Assembly: GCF_018457175.1 (NCBI RefSeq)
Contig: NZ_JAGFNU010000001.1
Coordinates: 124,001 to 188,000 of the forward strand
DNA: 64,000 nt
From: Pseudohalocynthiibacter aestuariivivens
GTDB taxonomy: Bacteria; Pseudomonadota; Alphaproteobacteria; Rhodobacterales; Rhodobacteraceae
Reading direction: 5' to 3'
Shown here: positions 1 to 8,681 of the stretch, piece by piece
How the letters are laid out: each line of letters begins with the position of its first letter
How positions within the stretch are numbered: the first letter of the stretch is position 1
The notes under the pieces: generated by a model
Database searches by the model: none
What the model was told of the DNA's origin: nothing
Seen by the model: only the letters and a program-made list of their open reading frames with translations
Program-made: the position numbers and the translations under genes

Positions 1-75
1 TTCGACATGAGTCACCTTTTAAATCAGTTACACATTAGATGATCAGCAAACCAAAATGACGCAATACCTGCCTGC

Positions 76-104
76 GCACAGGCTGTGCATGATCGATGCA
101 CAGC
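76..104. repeat. Overlapping short palindromes downstream of cobO
   Basis: Two dyads share bases here. GCACAG-G-CTGTGC lies at 76-88. A 9-bp inverted repeat, GCTGTGCAT and ATGCACAGC with a 5-base spacer GATCG, lies at 82-104. There is no T-run, so it is not a typical intrinsic terminator. It could be an operator for a gene left of the window or a transcript-end structure for cobO. The rest of 1-164 shows no gene I can support. Confidence 0.4.
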
Positions 105-164
105 GCCTGCTAGACCATCCCTCGTTATGGAAACGTCGAGAAAGGAGCGGTTTGCAATTTGGCT

Positions 165-785
165 CTAAAATTCCACCCCAATCTGGGCTTTGACGCCGGA
201 TCGGAACGGGTGCTTGATAAGTTCCATTTCCGTTACCAGATCAGCGATTTCGATCAGCTCTTCCTTTGCATTTCGCCCTGTCAGAACCACATGAGTCATT
301 TCAGGTTTTTCCGCCTTCAAAAACTCAACGACATCATTGATGTCGATGTAGTCGTAGCGTAGCGCAATGTTGATTTCGTCAAGCAGAACCATCTTGTTGG
401 CTGGGTCGCGGATCAGTTCTTTTGCCTTTTCCCAGGCGGCTGCCGCCATTTCGATGTCGCGGCTTTTGTCTTGGGTTTCCCAGGTAAAGCCTTCGCCCAT
501 CGTGTAGAATTCGCAGGCATCGGAAAACTTGTTAAGGATCAGATCACGTTCGCCAGTCGACATCCCACCCTTGATAAACTGCACGACGGCACATTTCATG
601 TCGTGGGCGATGCAGCGAAAGATCATGCCGAACGCTGCAGAGGATTTACCTTTGCCCTTACCGGTGTGCACGATGATCAGACCTTTCTTGTCGGTCTTGG
701 TTGCCATGATCTTATCGCGCGCGGCCTTCTTCTTGGCCATTTTCATCGAGTGGCGGTCAAGGTCTTCTGGTTTGACGTCGGTCAT
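165..785 (-). CDS. cobO: Cob(I)yrinic acid a,c-diamide adenosyltransferase (CobO/BtuR family)
   Basis: This cytoplasmic enzyme moves the adenosyl group of ATP onto the cobalt of cob(I)yrinic acid a,c-diamide or cobalamin, forming the Co-C bond of coenzyme B12. The protein is 206 aa, the usual family length. The ATP-binding loop HTGKGKGKSS lies at residues 40-49, and the downstream block VLLDEINIAL is typical of the family. The N-terminal 25 residues are charged, as in CobO of Pseudomonas and Rhodobacter. Its ATG overlaps the stop of the upstream GFA-family gene (ATGA), so translation is probably coupled. It is the last visible gene of the cobN transcript. A second, unrelated adenosyltransferase of PduO type sits at 58368-58940. 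Confidence 0.95.
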   Translation of the reverse strand: MTDVKPEDLDRHSMKMAKKKAARDKIMATKTDKKGLIIVHTGKGKGKSSAAFGMIFRCIAHDMKCAVVQFIKGGMSTGERDLILNKFSDACEFYTMGEGFTWETQDKSRDIEMAAAAWEKAKELIRDPANKMVLLDEINIALRYDYIDINDVVEFLKAEKPEMTHVVLTGRNAKEELIEIADLVTEMELIKHPFRSGVKAQIGVEF

Positions 786-1192
786 TCTGCGTTTCCATTT
801 AATGAGGTCGTTTGATACTTTGGCAAATCATCCGTGATATGCAACCACTCAACACGCTCTTTGTAGTGAACGTGAAATTTTGGTTTGAAATCTGCGGGAT
901 CATCAAGTGTTGTCGCATAGAAGTGAATTTCACCCGGAAAGCGTTCCGCTTCATAAGCCATGGGTGTTCCACATTTCGCGCAAAAATGCCGGGTAACATC
1001 GGCAAAAGATTTATAGGTTGCAGGGGGTGTCCCAAGCCACCTGTAGTGTTCATTTGCTACACCAAAGAAAGCCGCAACAGGTGCTGCGCAATTTCTGCGG
1101 CAACTTTCACAGTGGCAAAAGCCAGACCACAGGGGTTTGCGCTCAAACTTGAACTTGGCAGCACCGCATAGGCATCTTCCAGAACCACTCAT
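782..1192 (-). CDS. GFA (glutathione-dependent formaldehyde-activating) family zinc protein
   Basis: This 136-aa protein has the zinc-binding layout of the GFA/CENP-V fold: CLC near the N-terminus, then CHCESC, then CAKC. The family name comes from the Gfa enzyme of Paracoccus, but most members have no proven activity and none is claimed here. The start at 1192 is chosen because AGGAGA lies seven bases upstream; a longer reading frame to 1324 has no such site. The stop overlaps the cobO start by four bases. The placement between a cobN-linked acetyltransferase gene and cobO is curious. It may be a passenger or may handle a thiol or metal adduct. Confidence 0.85.
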   Translation of the reverse strand: MSGSGRCLCGAAKFKFERKPLWSGFCHCESCRRNCAAPVAAFFGVANEHYRWLGTPPATYKSFADVTRHFCAKCGTPMAYEAERFPGEIHFYATTLDDPADFKPKFHVHYKERVEWLHITDDLPKYQTTSLNGNAE

Positions 1193-1320
1193 TATTCTCT
1201 CCTGCGCGGGGTAAGAGTTAGTTTCCATTATAGGCGCAAAAAACGGCATTTGAATTTGTTTAAATTTGCGATGTGCGCGGCAAGATTGGTTTTCTTGTGG
1301 CTGTAATGATGACACAGTTT

Positions 1321-1803
1321 TCATGCCCCGAGGGTGCCTTTGATCGGTTTTTGCAACGTGTATGAGGTTGCGTTTTGATATCCGGGATGCGCCGTTTCCC
1401 CGACGATGCCAAAGCCCATGGCTGCAAAGGCTGCGTGGTTTTCAACAAGTTCGACGCGGCTTTCAAGCTCCAGTTTCGATTTGCCTAAATCTCTGGCTCG
1501 ATTCTCGGCTAGTGTGGCAAGAGCACGGGCCAGCCCTTTGTTTCTCGAACTCTCGTTAACTGCGAGTTTTCCAAGATATAGCGTGTCGGGTTTAACGGTT
1601 AAAAAGATGCATGCAATTGGGGCGTCATTTTGCTCGATCACCCAGATTTCATTCTGTTCAGCGTGTTCTGCAATGTTTTTAAGTGATAGCAGGTGCATTG
1701 ATGAGGGTGGATCAATGCGCCCTTCCATATAGGCAAATGATGTCTGAATTAGCTGCAGCAATGCCGCGTGATCCTCGCCCGGTTTAACGCGACGTGGTGT
1801 CAT
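1321..1803 (-). CDS. GNAT family N-acetyltransferase (cobN-coupled)
   Basis: This 160-aa protein has the GNAT acetyl-CoA binding block LGKLAVNESSRNKGLARAL near the middle and the usual C-terminal pattern ENHAAFAAMGF. The substrate is unknown. The start at 1803 overlaps the cobN stop (ATGA at 1800-1803), so it is almost certainly translated together with CobN. A 128-base gap without any gene separates it from the GFA gene downstream. Its position in the B12 operon suggests co-regulation, not a proven role in cobalamin synthesis. Confidence 0.88.
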   Translation of the reverse strand: MTPRRVKPGEDHAALLQLIQTSFAYMEGRIDPPSSMHLLSLKNIAEHAEQNEIWVIEQNDAPIACIFLTVKPDTLYLGKLAVNESSRNKGLARALATLAENRARDLGKSKLELESRVELVENHAAFAAMGFGIVGETAHPGYQNATSYTLQKPIKGTLGA

Positions 1804-4800
1804 TGGGCAAGCTCTGCCAGCAATGCGCGTGCTGAGTTTGATCGCGGCGTCCAAAGCCCCCGGTCAATCGCCTCATTCAACCTTTGTGCCATTTCCCGCA
1901 GTGCGGGTTCATTGTGTTCAGCAATAAATGTGCGCGTGTCCTCGTCTTCCAGAAAAGCGGTGTGGACAAGGTCAAAATGATGGCCTTTCACCGCGCCGGT
2001 CGTTGCGGCAAAGGCAAAGAGGTAATCAACAGTCGCCGCCATTTCAAAAGCGCCTTTGTAGCCGTGGCGCTTGACCCCGTTGATCCATTTCGGGTTCACC
2101 ACACGCGAACGGACAACGCGCCCAATCTCATCTTCCAGCGTTCGAATAACAGGGCGTTCCGGGCGCGAATGGTCATTGTGGTAGATCGGCCTTTCTTTGC
2201 CCTGAAGCGTGCTGACAGCAGCGGCGGCGCCGCCTTCGAACTGATAATAATCGTCACTATCCAGAAGGTCGTGTTCGCGGTTGTCCTGATTTTGAACAAT
2301 GGCTTCGGTCTGGGACAGACGGGTCTCAAATGCTTCCCGCGCACGCGTACCTTCGGCATTCTTGCCATAGGCGTAGCTGCCCCATTCAAGATAAGCCTCG
2401 GCAAGATCAGCTTTACCTGCCCAAAGTCGCTCGTCAATCATGGCTTGCAAGCCAGCACCATAAGACCCGGGTTTGGACCCGAACACGCGATGATGCGCTT
2501 CTGGCCCTTCAGTGCGGGCACGTGCGGCGGCTGGGTTCAAATCTTCGAGTTCATCAAGCTCCATAACTGCGCGGGCCGCAGAATCAACCAGGGCAATAAG
2601 CTGCGGAAACGCATCACGAAAGAAACCGGAGACTCGCAAAGTTACATCCACACGTGGACGGCCAAGCACGCCTTGGGGTAAAATTTCAAAACCTGTAACG
2701 CGGCGGTTTGAACTGTCCCATTTCGGTTTTACGCCCATCAGTGCAAGGCATTGTGCGATGTCGTCACCACCTGTCCGCATATTGGCGGTACCCCAGGCGG
2801 TCAGCAACATGGTGCGCGGCCAGTCGCCATGCGTTTGCAAGTGCTTTTCAATCAGAAGATTTGCAGATTTCCAGCCTAACGCCCAAGCGGTTGGCGTCGG
2901 TACGGCGCGACTGTCGACAGAGAAAAAGTTCCGCCCGGTCGGCAGTACATCCAAACGCCCACGGGTTGGCGCACCGGAAGGGGCCGGGGCGACAAACTGG
3001 CCTTGAAGCGCGGTCAGAAGCCCCGCGCCTTCGTTCTGTCCGCAGGCGCGGAGTGCGGGCAAAACAACGGCGTGGATTTCTTCCATCAACAGAATGGTGT
3101 GTTTCCATTTTGGGTCGGGTTTTGTGCCATCAAGCAGGCAACAGCAAAGCTCCTCCAGCCGCTCGACCGTGTCGCCGGCCGTTCGCCAAGGGTCTGCTGA
3201 CATTGCCTTTAGCACTTTGGGGTGCGAGCCGGACCATGCGTGCGACATGGCGCAATCCAACGGGTCAAATGCCTGCTCAACTCCGCCACTTGATGGAACA
3301 CTCACTGCGTTGAACCCCAGATCAGCAGACAAAGCCCGGAGCAGCGAGGCATTTGCCCCTTCACCATCCCCGCGCGGAACGCGGACGAGGGCAAGGGTCA
3401 GATCGCGTTCTAACCGACCCTCGGGAGAGGTGCCAAAAACATGCAAACCGTCACGAATCTGCGCCTCTTTCAATTCGCAAAGATAGGCATCGAGCTTTGC
3501 CAGATCTGTGTCTTCATCTTCGCCCTTCATGCCAACGTCGGCATCGATCCCGGTTGTAGAGGTAAGCGACAGTATCTCGCGTCTCAGGTGTCTAATGCGG
3601 CGCGGGTCAACGCCTGCGGCTTCATAGTATTCATCAACCAGTGCTTCCAGATCGCGCAACGGCCCATAGGTTTCAGCGCGGGTCAGTGGTGGCGTCAGAT
3701 GGTCTATAATCACCGCTTGCGAGCGACGCTTGGCTTGTGTGCCTTCACCGGGGTCGTTCACGATGAAGGGGTATATATGCGGCATCGGTCCAAGGACAGC
3801 CTCGGGCAGGCACGTATCAGACAATGCCAGTGCCTTGCCCGGCAACCATTCAAGGTTGCCATGTTTGCCCATATGCACAATCGCATCAGCCCTGAAACTG
3901 TGGCGTAGCCAGAAATAAAACGCGAGGTAATTATGCGGCGGGACAAGGTCCGGGGAATGGTAGGTGTCGGTCGGGTCAATGTTGTAGCCACGCGCAGGTT
4001 GAAGGCCGACAACAACATTGCCAAAGGTCAGAATAGACAATTTGAAGCGCCCGCAATCAACCTCACCGAGTTCAAAAAACGGATCAGCCTCTGGCTTGCC
4101 CCAACGTTCCTCAATCCTCTCGCGCAGTTCCCAAGGCAACGTACCGTAGGAAATCTGATAGTCAGCCATCGATAGATCGACGCCGCCCTGCCTTTCGGCC
4201 CTGTCGGTCAGCCAATTTGTTGGGCCAGCCAGTATAGCCTGCATTAAGGCGTCACTGTCTGCAGGGAGATTGCGCAGACTATAGCCACTTTCCTGTAGTA
4301 GATTCAGCACGTGAACGGTTGCAGCCGGGGTATCAAGCCCAACACCATTTGCAAGGCGGCCGTCCTTGTTCGGATAGTTCGCAAGAACGAGCGCGACACG
4401 GCGCTCAGCATCAGGCTTTCCACGAAGATTCGCCCAGTTCTTGGCAAGCTCTGCAACAAATTCCACCCGATCGCCGCGCGCGCGGTATGTTGCTATCGGG
4501 CATTCGGTGGCTTCGTCAAAATAGGCCTCACCCTTGAAACTGATCGCACGCGACAGAACCCGCCCGTCGACCTCGGGTAGGGCGACATTCATCGCGATGT
4601 CGCGGCTGGAAAGACCGGTCAGGCCGGTTTCCCACGCTTCTTCAGACGAGGCCGCAAGAACGACCTGAAACACAGTACTGCCGTTTGCGGCGGCCATCTG
4701 AAGCGGATTTGCAGCACCTTGAAGGTGTTCCCCCTGATGAGGGGAGCCCACCGCGAAAGAGGTACAGTTCAGGATGACCGAGGGAGGTGCAGCCTTGAAC

Positions 4801-5555
4801 AGGCTTTCAAGCGTAGCAACTGAAACCGGGTCTTTCAGGGACGCGACAAAGATTGGCAGCGGGTTCAGCCCCTGACGCAAAAGCGCCTTCACCATGCGGT
4901 TGATCGGATGCAACCCAGCACCCTGCACCAAAGCACGGTAAAAGATCAGCGGCACAACCGGGGCGTTTTCAGTCCAAGATTCTTGTGCAGATGAAAGGTC
5001 CTCAACTCCGGAGCCGGGCCAGTAAACACCAGCCCGCAGCAACGGACTTGCGCTTGCCGGCTTTTCGCCGCCGTCCAGCATCGATTTCGTATAGCGTAGC
5101 AGGTTACTGGCATTATCTGGCCCGCCCTCGACAAGGTAGGCCCATAGCGCGTCATAATCTTCACGATTGACCGTCGATAACCTCCACAAGTCTTCGTCGG
5201 GTTTGTCGTCACCCGGAAGTGCAGCAAAAGGCACACCAGCGTCGTGCAAATGGGCTGCGTATTGTTCCAGCCCATATTTCCAGTAGCCCGCACCACCCAG
5301 CACCCGGGCAACGACGATACGGGACTTTGTCGCACATGCCTCGATGTGCAGATCGACAGACATCGGGTGCTGTAAATGCGTCAGATTGGCGAGCCGAAGG
5401 CTTGGTGCATCTGCCAGTTCAGACCGAGCTTCAGACAGCGCAGCCAATTCCGTGTCAGCCGCAGAGATAAACACAACATCGGCCGGGGTTTGGCCCAGGT
5501 CGAAGGGTTCATTCCCGTCGTCAATAGCACCGGGGGTGGCTGCAAGAAGGTGCAT
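1800..5555 (-). CDS. cobN: Cobaltochelatase large subunit CobN
   Basis: CobN is the large subunit of the ATP-dependent CobNST chelatase, which inserts cobalt into hydrogenobyrinic acid a,c-diamide late in the aerobic B12 route. At 1251 aa it has the usual length and is related to magnesium chelatase BchH. Family blocks are clear: the start MHLLAATPGAIDDG, central HMGKHGNLEWLPGKALALSD, and GYKGAFEMAATVDYLF near the C-terminus. The start at 5555 is preferred over an in-frame one at 5636 because homologues begin with MHLLA. The partner genes cobS and cobT are not in the window. The upstream 80 bases are shared with the divergent small gene at 5636; no second cobalamin riboswitch is visible there. 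Confidence 0.97.
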   Translation of the reverse strand: MHLLAATPGAIDDGNEPFDLGQTPADVVFISAADTELAALSEARSELADAPSLRLANLTHLQHPMSVDLHIEACATKSRIVVARVLGGAGYWKYGLEQYAAHLHDAGVPFAALPGDDKPDEDLWRLSTVNREDYDALWAYLVEGGPDNASNLLRYTKSMLDGGEKPASASPLLRAGVYWPGSGVEDLSSAQESWTENAPVVPLIFYRALVQGAGLHPINRMVKALLRQGLNPLPIFVASLKDPVSVATLESLFKAAPPSVILNCTSFAVGSPHQGEHLQGAANPLQMAAANGSTVFQVVLAASSEEAWETGLTGLSSRDIAMNVALPEVDGRVLSRAISFKGEAYFDEATECPIATYRARGDRVEFVAELAKNWANLRGKPDAERRVALVLANYPNKDGRLANGVGLDTPAATVHVLNLLQESGYSLRNLPADSDALMQAILAGPTNWLTDRAERQGGVDLSMADYQISYGTLPWELRERIEERWGKPEADPFFELGEVDCGRFKLSILTFGNVVVGLQPARGYNIDPTDTYHSPDLVPPHNYLAFYFWLRHSFRADAIVHMGKHGNLEWLPGKALALSDTCLPEAVLGPMPHIYPFIVNDPGEGTQAKRRSQAVIIDHLTPPLTRAETYGPLRDLEALVDEYYEAAGVDPRRIRHLRREILSLTSTTGIDADVGMKGEDEDTDLAKLDAYLCELKEAQIRDGLHVFGTSPEGRLERDLTLALVRVPRGDGEGANASLLRALSADLGFNAVSVPSSGGVEQAFDPLDCAMSHAWSGSHPKVLKAMSADPWRTAGDTVERLEELCCCLLDGTKPDPKWKHTILLMEEIHAVVLPALRACGQNEGAGLLTALQGQFVAPAPSGAPTRGRLDVLPTGRNFFSVDSRAVPTPTAWALGWKSANLLIEKHLQTHGDWPRTMLLTAWGTANMRTGGDDIAQCLALMGVKPKWDSSNRRVTGFEILPQGVLGRPRVDVTLRVSGFFRDAFPQLIALVDSAARAVMELDELEDLNPAAARARTEGPEAHHRVFGSKPGSYGAGLQAMIDERLWAGKADLAEAYLEWGSYAYGKNAEGTRAREAFETRLSQTEAIVQNQDNREHDLLDSDDYYQFEGGAAAAVSTLQGKERPIYHNDHSRPERPVIRTLEDEIGRVVRSRVVNPKWINGVKRHGYKGAFEMAATVDYLFAFAATTGAVKGHHFDLVHTAFLEDEDTRTFIAEHNEPALREMAQRLNEAIDRGLWTPRSNSARALLAELAQ

Positions 5556-5635
5556 CAGAGCGCGTCTTTCGCTTGCATAGTTGTCAGCAGTGCTGCACTT
5601 GTTCGCGATGCACGGCGGATCAGGAGTGTCAGGCA

Positions 5636-5815
5636 ATGGCCTATTCGAACCAGAAGAACAGCGCCTTCAATAAAAAAGGCCCGCGCTTTCAGGATGCAAA
5701 CGCGCCAGGTGGGCGTAACAATCCATTTGGCGGCGCGAAAGCCAAGAAGCCCGCAACTAAACCTGCAAAGTCTGCCGCTGGAAAAAAGCAGGCTCAGGAC
5801 GGTGCTGATACTTAA
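5636..5815 (+). CDS. Small basic, probably disordered protein of unknown function
   Basis: This 59-aa protein is rich in Lys, Ala, Gly, Asn and Pro, starts MAYSNQKNSAFNKKGPRF and ends in a Lys/Ala stretch. No domain is recognised and it is probably unstructured. AGGAG lies eight bases before the ATG, which supports translation. It is divergent from cobN and convergent with the cobW-linked GNAT gene, so it interrupts what otherwise looks like one long minus-strand B12 transcript. A role in nucleic-acid or metal binding is possible but not shown by the sequence. Confidence 0.65.
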   Translation: MAYSNQKNSAFNKKGPRFQDANAPGGRNNPFGGAKAKKPATKPAKSAAGKKQAQDGADT

Positions 5816-5826
5816 AGTTAAAATTT

Positions 5827-6288
5827 TCACAGCGGTTTTTCCATAAACAGGCTGTTCGGATCATCCGGGTAATCCCCGAAAGGACCGCGGCGGATAAAGC
5901 CAAACCCTTCGTACATTTTATGCGCAGAATGCAGCTTTCCCCCCGTTTCAAGCCTTAACAGTGGAAGGTCTTCTTTGTGGGCTTCCTCTTCAATCCGCTT
6001 CAAAAGCCTGATACCCAGACCGGAGCCGCGCGCAGCGGGGTCGACAAACATGGATTTTACTTCTCCATAGCCATCCCTTAGAGCCAGCGCACCGCAGCCA
6101 AGAACAGAACCGTCAACCTTGGCAACGAAGAACCGGATGTCATCTGTGCACAGAGCATCAACCGACAGATAGTGGTTCGACTCCGCCGGGAAAAGCGATT
6201 GCATCAGCGCGTGGCTCGCCTGAAGCAAAGCAGTGGCTGCCGCGTCGCGCGGATTACCCAACTCGACCGTGGTCGCCTCGCTGCTCAT
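5827..6288 (-). CDS. GNAT family N-acetyltransferase (cobW-coupled)
   Basis: This 153-aa single-domain acetyltransferase has the acetyl-CoA loop in VDPAARGSGLGIRLLKRIE and the C-terminal MYEGFGF element, similar to the PhnO/YsnE-like group. The substrate is not identifiable. The start overlaps the cobW stop (ATGA at 6285-6288), so it is the last gene of the riboswitch-led cbtB-cbtA-cobW transcript. It is a different GNAT from the one downstream of cobN; both B12 transcripts therefore carry a coupled GNAT. Confidence 0.9.
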   Translation of the reverse strand: MSSEATTVELGNPRDAAATALLQASHALMQSLFPAESNHYLSVDALCTDDIRFFVAKVDGSVLGCGALALRDGYGEVKSMFVDPAARGSGLGIRLLKRIEEEAHKEDLPLLRLETGGKLHSAHKMYEGFGFIRRGPFGDYPDDPNSLFMEKPL

Positions 6289-7334
6289 GCAACCAATGCA
6301 GCTTTGATAGCGCCGCGATCAAGGCCAGACTGACCAATGACCACAAGCCGTGTTTCACGGGTTTGGTTGCCGAAAGGTTGATCGAAATAGGTGTCGATGC
6401 GGGGGCCTACAGCCTGCAATGTAAGGCGCATCGGTTTTCCGCTGACGGCTGCGAAACCCTTGAGCCGCAAAATGTCATGGTCCCGGATCACCTGTGCGAC
6501 CTGCTCTGCAAATCGTGCGGGATCGGCGATTTCCTCTCGGGTTACGACAAAGCTCTCAAACTCGTCATGATCATGGTCGTCATGATCCTCGTCGTCGTGG
6601 TCATGATGGTGATGGTGTACTTCGTGACGCGATTCCAGATCAGCCTCAGCACCGATGCCTTGACCAAGCAGGACATCGACAGGCAACTCACCCATGGTGG
6701 ATTTTACCACCTGAACACCTGCACGGGACTCGCTGCGCAGTTTGGAAACCAAAGCATCCGCTTCGTCGGCACCAAGCAGATCTGATTTGTTGACCACAAT
6801 CATATCGGCGCAGGCAATCTGATCTTCAAACAGTTCAGAAAGCGGCGTTTCATGATCCAGGTTTTCATCCAGCTTGCGCTGGGCATCGACAGCGGCAACA
6901 TTATGCGCGAAACGCCCCTCACTCACGGCCTTGCCATCAACCACAGTCACAACGCCATCAACTGTCACACGCGTCGAAATTTCAGGCCAGTTAAAAGCGC
7001 GGACCAAAGGCTGGGGCAGTGCCAAACCGGAGGTCTCAATCACGATGTGATCAGGCGCATTTTCGCGGGCGAGCAGTTTTTCCATCGTCGGGATGAAATC
7101 TTCGGCCACGGTGCAGCAGATGCAACCGTTTGATAGTTCCATGATGTCATCTTCGGAACAGGTTTCATCACCACAGCCGCGCAGGATGTCACCATCAACA
7201 CCAAGATCGCCAAATTCATTGATTATAAGTGCAATGCGCTTTCCTTCTGCGTTTTGCAGCATGTGGCGGATCAATGTGGTTTTGCCAGCGCCAAGAAAAC
7301 CTGTCACGACGGTTGCGGGAATTTTGCCAGCCAT
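6285..7334 (-). CDS. cobW: CobW-type GTP-dependent metallochaperone
   Basis: CobW is a G3E GTPase thought to deliver cobalt to the CobNST chelatase. The protein is 349 aa. The Walker A motif GFLGAGKTT is at residues 12-20, the metal-site CICC is at 71-74, and the G4 motif NKSD is near 182. A His/Asp-rich cobalt-binding stretch spans about 237-257. The C-terminal CobW_C domain follows. The start at 7334 is chosen for the AGGAG site ten bases upstream and because family members begin just before the P-loop. The gene lies 56 bases after cbtA, downstream of the cobalamin riboswitch, so it should fall when B12 is plentiful. Confidence 0.95.
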   Translation of the reverse strand: MAGKIPATVVTGFLGAGKTTLIRHMLQNAEGKRIALIINEFGDLGVDGDILRGCGDETCSEDDIMELSNGCICCTVAEDFIPTMEKLLARENAPDHIVIETSGLALPQPLVRAFNWPEISTRVTVDGVVTVVDGKAVSEGRFAHNVAAVDAQRKLDENLDHETPLSELFEDQIACADMIVVNKSDLLGADEADALVSKLRSESRAGVQVVKSTMGELPVDVLLGQGIGAEADLESRHEVHHHHHDHDDEDHDDHDHDEFESFVVTREEIADPARFAEQVAQVIRDHDILRLKGFAAVSGKPMRLTLQAVGPRIDTYFDQPFGNQTRETRLVVIGQSGLDRGAIKAALVA

Positions 7335-7390
7335 TGGGGCAGCTCCTGTAAAAATTCGAAACGGCGGCACAGGATGTGCCGCCGATGTTT

Positions 7391-8113
7391 TTAGTCGGTT
7401 TGGCGATGCCAGAAATACCCGGCGACGCCACCTAGAACAACCCAGGCAATCATCATAACGAACAACGTGCGCGACACAAACAATGCCGAGAGTTCGGGTG
7501 GGGCAAAACCCGCGTAATACGGAAGGTGCGGCGCACCGATGATATGCGGGGCAGCAAGCAAAGCAGCGCCGATCACGATGTAAACCAGCCCACGGCCAAA
7601 GACGACAAAGGCGATGCCCGTAATCGTTGTCACAACTGTGGTCATCCACCAATACTGACGCAGAACAACATTGTCTGCGGGTGTGCCCGGCAATTCAGGA
7701 TAAAGTCCCGCTGCCGGGGCAAGCTGAACGGCGATAAACCCGGCAAGTCCCCAGACCATTCCGCTGTGAAATGTGACTTGATGTCCAAACTGAGCGGCAA
7801 GCGCAAAGCCAGCCACCAAAATCAAACCAAACCCTGAGAAGACGACCATGTTCATAAAGAATGTGGTGGCATGGCGCGCCATCAGGTTTTCTTCTTCCTC
7901 AGCTACTTCGGCTGCCTCTTCTTCGGGCGCAACAATATTGCCTTCGGAATCTTCAACCACAACCAAAACACCCTCAAAATGTGTTTTGGCGCCAGTCTCA
8001 TATTCCTCGCCTTCAAGAAGAAGAGGTGTGACAAGCCAAAATTGCAGCAGGACGGCGATCAGCCCTGCTGCAAATCCAGCGAACACCGCGCTGGAAAGCA
8101 ATTTTAGCGTCAT
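7391..8113 (-). CDS. cbtA: CbtA family cobalt transporter, five-helix subunit
   Basis: CbtA is an inner-membrane protein predicted from comparative genomics as a B12-regulated cobalt transporter. The 240-aa product has about five hydrophobic segments, with a long acidic loop rich in Glu between the first and second (about residues 40-75). That loop may help gather metal cations. It starts three bases after the cbtB stop, so the two are co-translated. The direct upstream cobalamin riboswitch supports the cobalt-uptake assignment. Confidence 0.9.
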   Translation of the reverse strand: MTLKLLSSAVFAGFAAGLIAVLLQFWLVTPLLLEGEEYETGAKTHFEGVLVVVEDSEGNIVAPEEEAAEVAEEEENLMARHATTFFMNMVVFSGFGLILVAGFALAAQFGHQVTFHSGMVWGLAGFIAVQLAPAAGLYPELPGTPADNVVLRQYWWMTTVVTTITGIAFVVFGRGLVYIVIGAALLAAPHIIGAPHLPYYAGFAPPELSALFVSRTLFVMMIAWVVLGGVAGYFWHRQTD

Positions 8114-8116
8114 AGT

Positions 8117-8287
8117 TTAGTGGCAGGGAAACGCGATTGCGTGGCGCGTGTCATGGGCGGTGTCGTGAAACACGGTAGCCTGCGCAAAACCTGCAAAGAA
8201 AATCAGGAACACACCAGCAAGAGCTGTAGAAACGATTGGCAGAAGGCCAGTGTCAGCTTTTGCAGCGGTTTGGGTCATGGTTGTCAT
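8117..8287 (-). CDS. cbtB: CbtB family cobalt transporter, small His-tailed subunit
   Basis: This 56-aa protein has one transmembrane helix (about residues 16-36). It ends in the family signature HDTAHDTRHAIAFPCH, whose His and Cys residues are the presumed cobalt ligands. The start at 8287 is set by AGGAGA seven bases upstream and by the family length; a frame running to 8488 overlaps the riboswitch and is not coding. It is the first gene behind the riboswitch and is always paired with CbtA. Confidence 0.92.
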   Translation of the reverse strand: MTTMTQTAAKADTGLLPIVSTALAGVFLIFFAGFAQATVFHDTAHDTRHAIAFPCH

Positions 8288-8337
8288 AGTTCGTTCTCCT
8301 GTATCTGTCACACCCGACAGAAAGATTTCAGTTCCAT

Positions 8338-8530
8338 GCCTGGCTGGTCTCCTGGCTTGCGGATGATCACGCTTACGTCGCCTTCCCGAGAAAAATCCCA
8401 GTGGCATATGACGCGCGCTACCGCATACAGTCGCGGGGGCGGCTGTGGCTTCGGGTCCCGGATTGGGTCGCCCATACCACATTCCCAATTGATCCCCAGA
8501 CGCTTTGCGTCCGGTGGGGAACCATGCATG
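8338..8530 (-). promoter_or_regulatory. Cobalamin (B12) riboswitch
   Basis: Reading the minus strand, the conserved parts occur in order. GGTTCCCC is at about 8524-8517, GGGAA near 8483, and AGCCGCCCCCGCGACTGT near 8443-8426. GCCACTGG with GGGAAGGC lies near 8405-8379, and the B12 box GCCAGGAGACCAGCC is at 8356-8342. Downstream, a TCTGTC/GACAGA hairpin (8321-8304) sits just before the cbtB ribosome site (8300-8295), so control is probably at translation or by early termination. It should repress cbtB-cbtA-cobW when adenosylcobalamin is high. Confidence 0.95.
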
Positions 8531-8638
8531 TCACCATGTGCGTCTTTTCCGGGCTTTCGGTCAAGTGCGATTCCGACGCGCAATGTGAAAATTGCGGCAC
8601 GTTATTTTGAACCCAATGCGCGAAAAGCCGCGATATCT

Positions 8639-8647
8639 TGTGGATAA
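8639..8647 (-). other. Perfect DnaA box (TTATCCACA)
   Basis: The minus strand reads TTATCCACA, the strict DnaA consensus, in the spacer between the riboswitch and smc. It is single, with no cluster of further boxes or AT-rich unwinding element nearby, so this is not an origin. About half a match is expected by chance in 64 kb. The rest of 8531-8745 holds the smc promoter and nothing else I can support. Confidence 0.4.
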
Positions 8648-8681
8648 GTAGCGCTATCTGCCTAGATGATGGGGTTGAGCG

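Noticed and set aside
5556-5635. Possible second cobalamin riboswitch upstream of cobN
   Set aside because: Only 80 bases are available, shared with a divergent gene, and none of the conserved riboswitch parts are present.
6545-6625. Repetitive CAT/CATGAT-like DNA that looks like a tandem repeat
   Set aside because: It encodes the His/Asp metal-binding stretch of CobW; the repetition is a codon effect, not a DNA repeat or CRISPR.
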